A stretch of 7,006 nt of DNA from Bacteroidales bacterium (GTDB lineage: Bacteria > Bacteroidota > Bacteroidia > Bacteroidales > JAAUTT01). The notes below the pieces were generated by a model. That model did not search any database. It saw only the letters and a program-made list of their open reading frames with translations, and was not told the DNA's origin. Location of the stretch: the NCBI GenBank assembly GCA_025350365.1, contig JANXXY010000077.1:1-7006 (forward strand). The letters are read 5' to 3'. Made by a program: the position numbers and the translations under genes. Shown here in pieces: positions 4,929-7,006 of the stretch; the first letter of the stretch is position 1, and each line of letters opens with the position of its first letter.

Positions 4929-6800
4929 ATGAATGAGTTACCAGAGTTTTTTCAACTTCGGGAAGATGTTATGAAGTTGTTGGAGGGGAAAGAGATAATT
5001 ATACCCGAATCGAGAAGCCATCTGTTGCGGCTGGCGATGGGAGGCAGTAGCGAAATATTCGATGTTGCTTATGATGTAGATGGCGTGGGAAATGTTGTTG
5101 AAGCAACAGTAACAAAATGCAAAAATGGTCTTGCAGTAAACTATACCGATATGTACATGCGAAGGCGAGATCCTGACTGTATGGTAATTGCAGACAAAGA
5201 AGATACTGATAAAATCAGATATTTTGAAAGGTTCAGCGAAGATTTCGAACCCTTGCGTAATAAAACCTTCGATTGGTTAAAAAACCAAAAAGAATTGATA
5301 GTGATGCCATTCATGTCAGGTGGTAACGAATTTGGGTATCCTTCGCTTTTGATTGCTCCGGCAAATGCAGCATTTTTCGCCGGAGGCCTGGCCGATTTGC
5401 AAGGATTTATTCCAAAGTCGGAAATTCCTGAAAAATTTTGCCCCAAAGCTATCATTTATCTTGCGCCGCCATTCAGACATACACATTTTAATGGAAGACA
5501 GGTTGTTGTGCATAATCGCATTGAAAATCTTCACGAATTATTTTCGTTCAACCTTTATCCTGGCCCAAGTGCCAAAAAAGGAGTGTATGGGATTTTATTG
5601 AACATTGGAGAAAGCGAAGGCTGGGTAACCCTGCATGGCGCAACAGTAAAATTAATAACCCCTTACGACAACGAATTTATAATCATGCACGAAGGGGCAA
5701 GCGGCGGCGGTAAAAGTGAAATGATTGGGGAAATGCACAGGCGACCTGATGGTCGTGTGCAAATCGGACAAAATATTATTTCAAAAGAAAAAATTATAAT
5801 AGACCTGTCGGATACCTGCGAACTCCAGCCCATAACAGACGATATGGCATTGTGCCACCCAAAGTTACAGCAAAACTCTAAAAGGCTGGTAATAACCGAT
5901 GCCGAACAAGGTTGGTTTTTAAGGGTTGACCACATTAAGGAGTATGGCACGGAGCCTCAGCTGGAAAAGTTAACTATACATCCTCCGGAACCCTTAATTT
6001 TTCTGAATCTTGATGGAAAAGCAAACTCGTCTTGTTTAATATGGGAACATACCGAAGACGAACCGGGTAAAAGATGCCCAAACCCCAGAGTAATAATGCC
6101 CCGCAGGTTTGTTAAAAATACGATTGACCATCCGGTAGAGGTTGATGTGAGAAGTTTTGGCATTCGCACTCCACCTTCAACAAAGGAAAACCCTAACTAC
6201 GGTATAGTAGGTATGTTGCACATATTGCCTATGTCGCTTGCATGGCTATGGCGGCTGGTTGCACCCAGGGGTTATTCCAACCCAAGCATAACTGACTCAG
6301 AAGAGCTTGCTAGTGAAGGTGTTGGTTCATATTGGCCGTTTGCTACCGGGAAAATGGTTAATCAGGCAAATCTGTTGCTCGAACAAATGATAAACACGCC
6401 ATCAACCCGATATAAACTTATACCTAACCAATATATTGGTGCATACAAGGTTGGTTTTATGCCAGAATGGATTGCCCGTGAATACATTGCGCGCAGGGGT
6501 ACGGCAAAGTTTAAACCTAATCATCTCGAACCCGCAAGATGTCCTTTGCTGGGTTATTCTGTCGAGTCTCTAAAAATTGACGGTACCTTTTTACCTACTT
6601 ACCTTTTAAGAGTTAACGAGCAAGCAGAAGTAGGAACAGAAGGTTATGATAAAGGGGCTTACATCCTCACTGAATTCTTTAAAAAAGAAGCCAATCAATT
6701 CTATTGTGATGACCTTCACCCAATGGGGAAAGAAATTATCAAAACATTATTAAATAATGGAAAATTAGAAGATTACCTTCGCTTAACGCCATATCTATAA
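4929..6800 (+). CDS. DUF4914-type protein with PEP carboxykinase-like P-loop region
   Basis: A 623-residue, probably cytosolic protein that I place with the uncharacterised DUF4914 family from memory of its length and sequence character; no experimental function is known to me. There is no signal peptide or convincing membrane helix. The N-terminal part (1-245) has no motif I can name. GASGGGKSE (256-264) is a P-loop of the PEP carboxykinase kind. It is followed by ITDDMALCHP (302-311), which could provide a metal-binding DD like the PEPCK kinase-2 motif. NPRVIMPRRFVKN (385-397) resembles the PEPCK arginine segment, and SEELASEGVGSYWPFATGKM (457-476) resembles the SEATAAAEG...DPFA region of GTP-dependent PEPCK. 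A PEPCK-like nucleotide-binding fold is therefore likely, but the substrate is open. It starts 21 bases after sua5 and is followed by a terminator, making it the last gene of the unit. Confidence 0.85.
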   Translation: MNELPEFFQLREDVMKLLEGKEIIIPESRSHLLRLAMGGSSEIFDVAYDVDGVGNVVEATVTKCKNGLAVNYTDMYMRRRDPDCMVIADKEDTDKIRYFERFSEDFEPLRNKTFDWLKNQKELIVMPFMSGGNEFGYPSLLIAPANAAFFAGGLADLQGFIPKSEIPEKFCPKAIIYLAPPFRHTHFNGRQVVVHNRIENLHELFSFNLYPGPSAKKGVYGILLNIGESEGWVTLHGATVKLITPYDNEFIIMHEGASGGGKSEMIGEMHRRPDGRVQIGQNIISKEKIIIDLSDTCELQPITDDMALCHPKLQQNSKRLVITDAEQGWFLRVDHIKEYGTEPQLEKLTIHPPEPLIFLNLDGKANSSCLIWEHTEDEPGKRCPNPRVIMPRRFVKNTIDHPVEVDVRSFGIRTPPSTKENPNYGIVGMLHILPMSLAWLWRLVAPRGYSNPSITDSEELASEGVGSYWPFATGKMVNQANLLLEQMINTPSTRYKLIPNQYIGAYKVGFMPEWIAREYIARRGTAKFKPNHLEPARCPLLGYSVESLKIDGTFLPTYLLRVNEQAEVGTEGYDKGAYILTEFFKKEANQFYCDDLHPMGKEIIKTLLNNGKLEDYLRLTPYL

Positions 6801-6806
6801 AATAAA

Positions 6807-6877
6807 GGCTGCCCGAAAATTTCACATTATTGGTCATAATCGTGTATTTATAAATTTAAAAGTAGGGCAGCCCTTTT
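6807..6877 (+). terminator. Long-loop intrinsic terminator after the DUF4914 gene
   Basis: GGCTGCCC (6807-6814) pairs perfectly with GGGCAGCC (6865-6872). With one bulged base, flanking AAA and TTT extend the pairing, and a TTTT run follows at 6874-6877. The loop is 50 bases, longer than usual, and is AT-rich with a possible inner hairpin (ATTAT with ATAAT around 6826-6840). It begins only 6 bases after the stop codon. An A-run precedes the left arm, so it could also act on transcripts arriving from the right. Confidence 0.65.
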
Positions 6878-7006
6878 GCTTTGAATGTTTAAAAAAAGAA
6901 GAAGAAATCACTACTTACAGACTAAAATAATAAGATTCTTCGCTTCACTCTGAATGACAAACGTTTATGTTAGTTTTTAGTCGGAGGGGGAGGTTTGCTG
7001 CTTTGC
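6878..7006. other. Right-edge region, mostly non-coding
   Basis: Apart from the palindrome at 6933-6958, I see no gene on the plus strand. On the minus strand two frames run in from the right edge and stop quickly: one reads AKQQTSPSD and stops at 6977-6979, the other reads QSSKPPPPTKN and stops at 6970-6972. Either might be the C-terminal tail of a convergent gene lying outside the window, but nine to eleven codons are not enough to claim one. Confidence 0.3.
6933..6958. repeat. Dispersed-repeat-like imperfect palindrome
   Basis: AGATTCTTCGCTTCACTCTG followed by AATGAC is an imperfect palindrome (outer ATTC with GAAT, central CGCTTC-type core). It matches a short motif that I recall recurring in intergenic DNA of many Bacteroidota and other genomes, usually written GATTCTTCGCTTCGCTCAGAATGAC. 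The copy here carries a few substitutions. Its presence downstream of a terminator fits a REP-like element. Other copies cannot be seen in this window. Confidence 0.45.

Noticed and set aside
5141..5534. Overlapping minus-strand open frames of 104 and 72 codons within the DUF4914 gene
   Set aside because: Antisense shadows of a long continuous coding frame, with no recognisable domain and no promoter.
5353..5601. 82-codon plus-strand frame inside the DUF4914 gene
   Set aside because: Alternative frame of a well-supported gene; low-complexity composition and no start context.

Overview
The window looks like chromosomal DNA from a member of the Bacteroidota, probably a Bacteroidales or Marinilabiliales-type anaerobe. 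The grounds are low GC, genes without Shine-Dalgarno sequences but with AT-rich leaders, TAnnTTTG-type -7 boxes upstream of the minus-strand genes, and gene families common in that phylum. This assignment is inference; there is no rRNA or other phylogenetic marker here.

Layout. (1) Positions 1-2165, plus strand: the distal part of a cobalamin nucleotide-loop assembly operon, cobT (5' end outside the window), cobS and cobC, joined by overlapping stop/start regions. CobT activates the lower base to alpha-ribazole phosphate, CobS joins it to adenosylcobinamide-GDP in the membrane, and CobC removes the remaining phosphate. The kinase/guanylyltransferase (cobU/cobP) that would complete the set is not visible and would be expected upstream. 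(2) Positions 2236-3129, minus strand: an XRE-cupin transcriptional regulator, convergent with cobC, and upstream of it a 77-residue protein of unknown function. Both are preceded by phylum-type promoter boxes. (3) Positions 3130-3426: an AT-rich divergent intergenic region with duplicated promoter-like boxes and an inverted repeat. (4) Positions 3427-6800, plus strand: a tight three-gene unit made of a class I purE homologue with altered active-site loops, a full-length two-domain Sua5 threonylcarbamoyl-AMP synthase, and a 623-residue protein of the uncharacterised DUF4914 type that carries a P-loop and other stretches resembling PEP carboxykinase. (5) Positions 6801-7006: a long-loop terminator, a dispersed-repeat-like palindrome, and possibly the last codons of a minus-strand gene.

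Most of the window is ordinary metabolism. The parts most worth attention are the DUF4914 protein, the purE variant fused by context to sua5 and DUF4914, and the small unknown gene next to the XRE-cupin regulator. I see no CRISPR, insertion sequence, phage, tRNA or rRNA.
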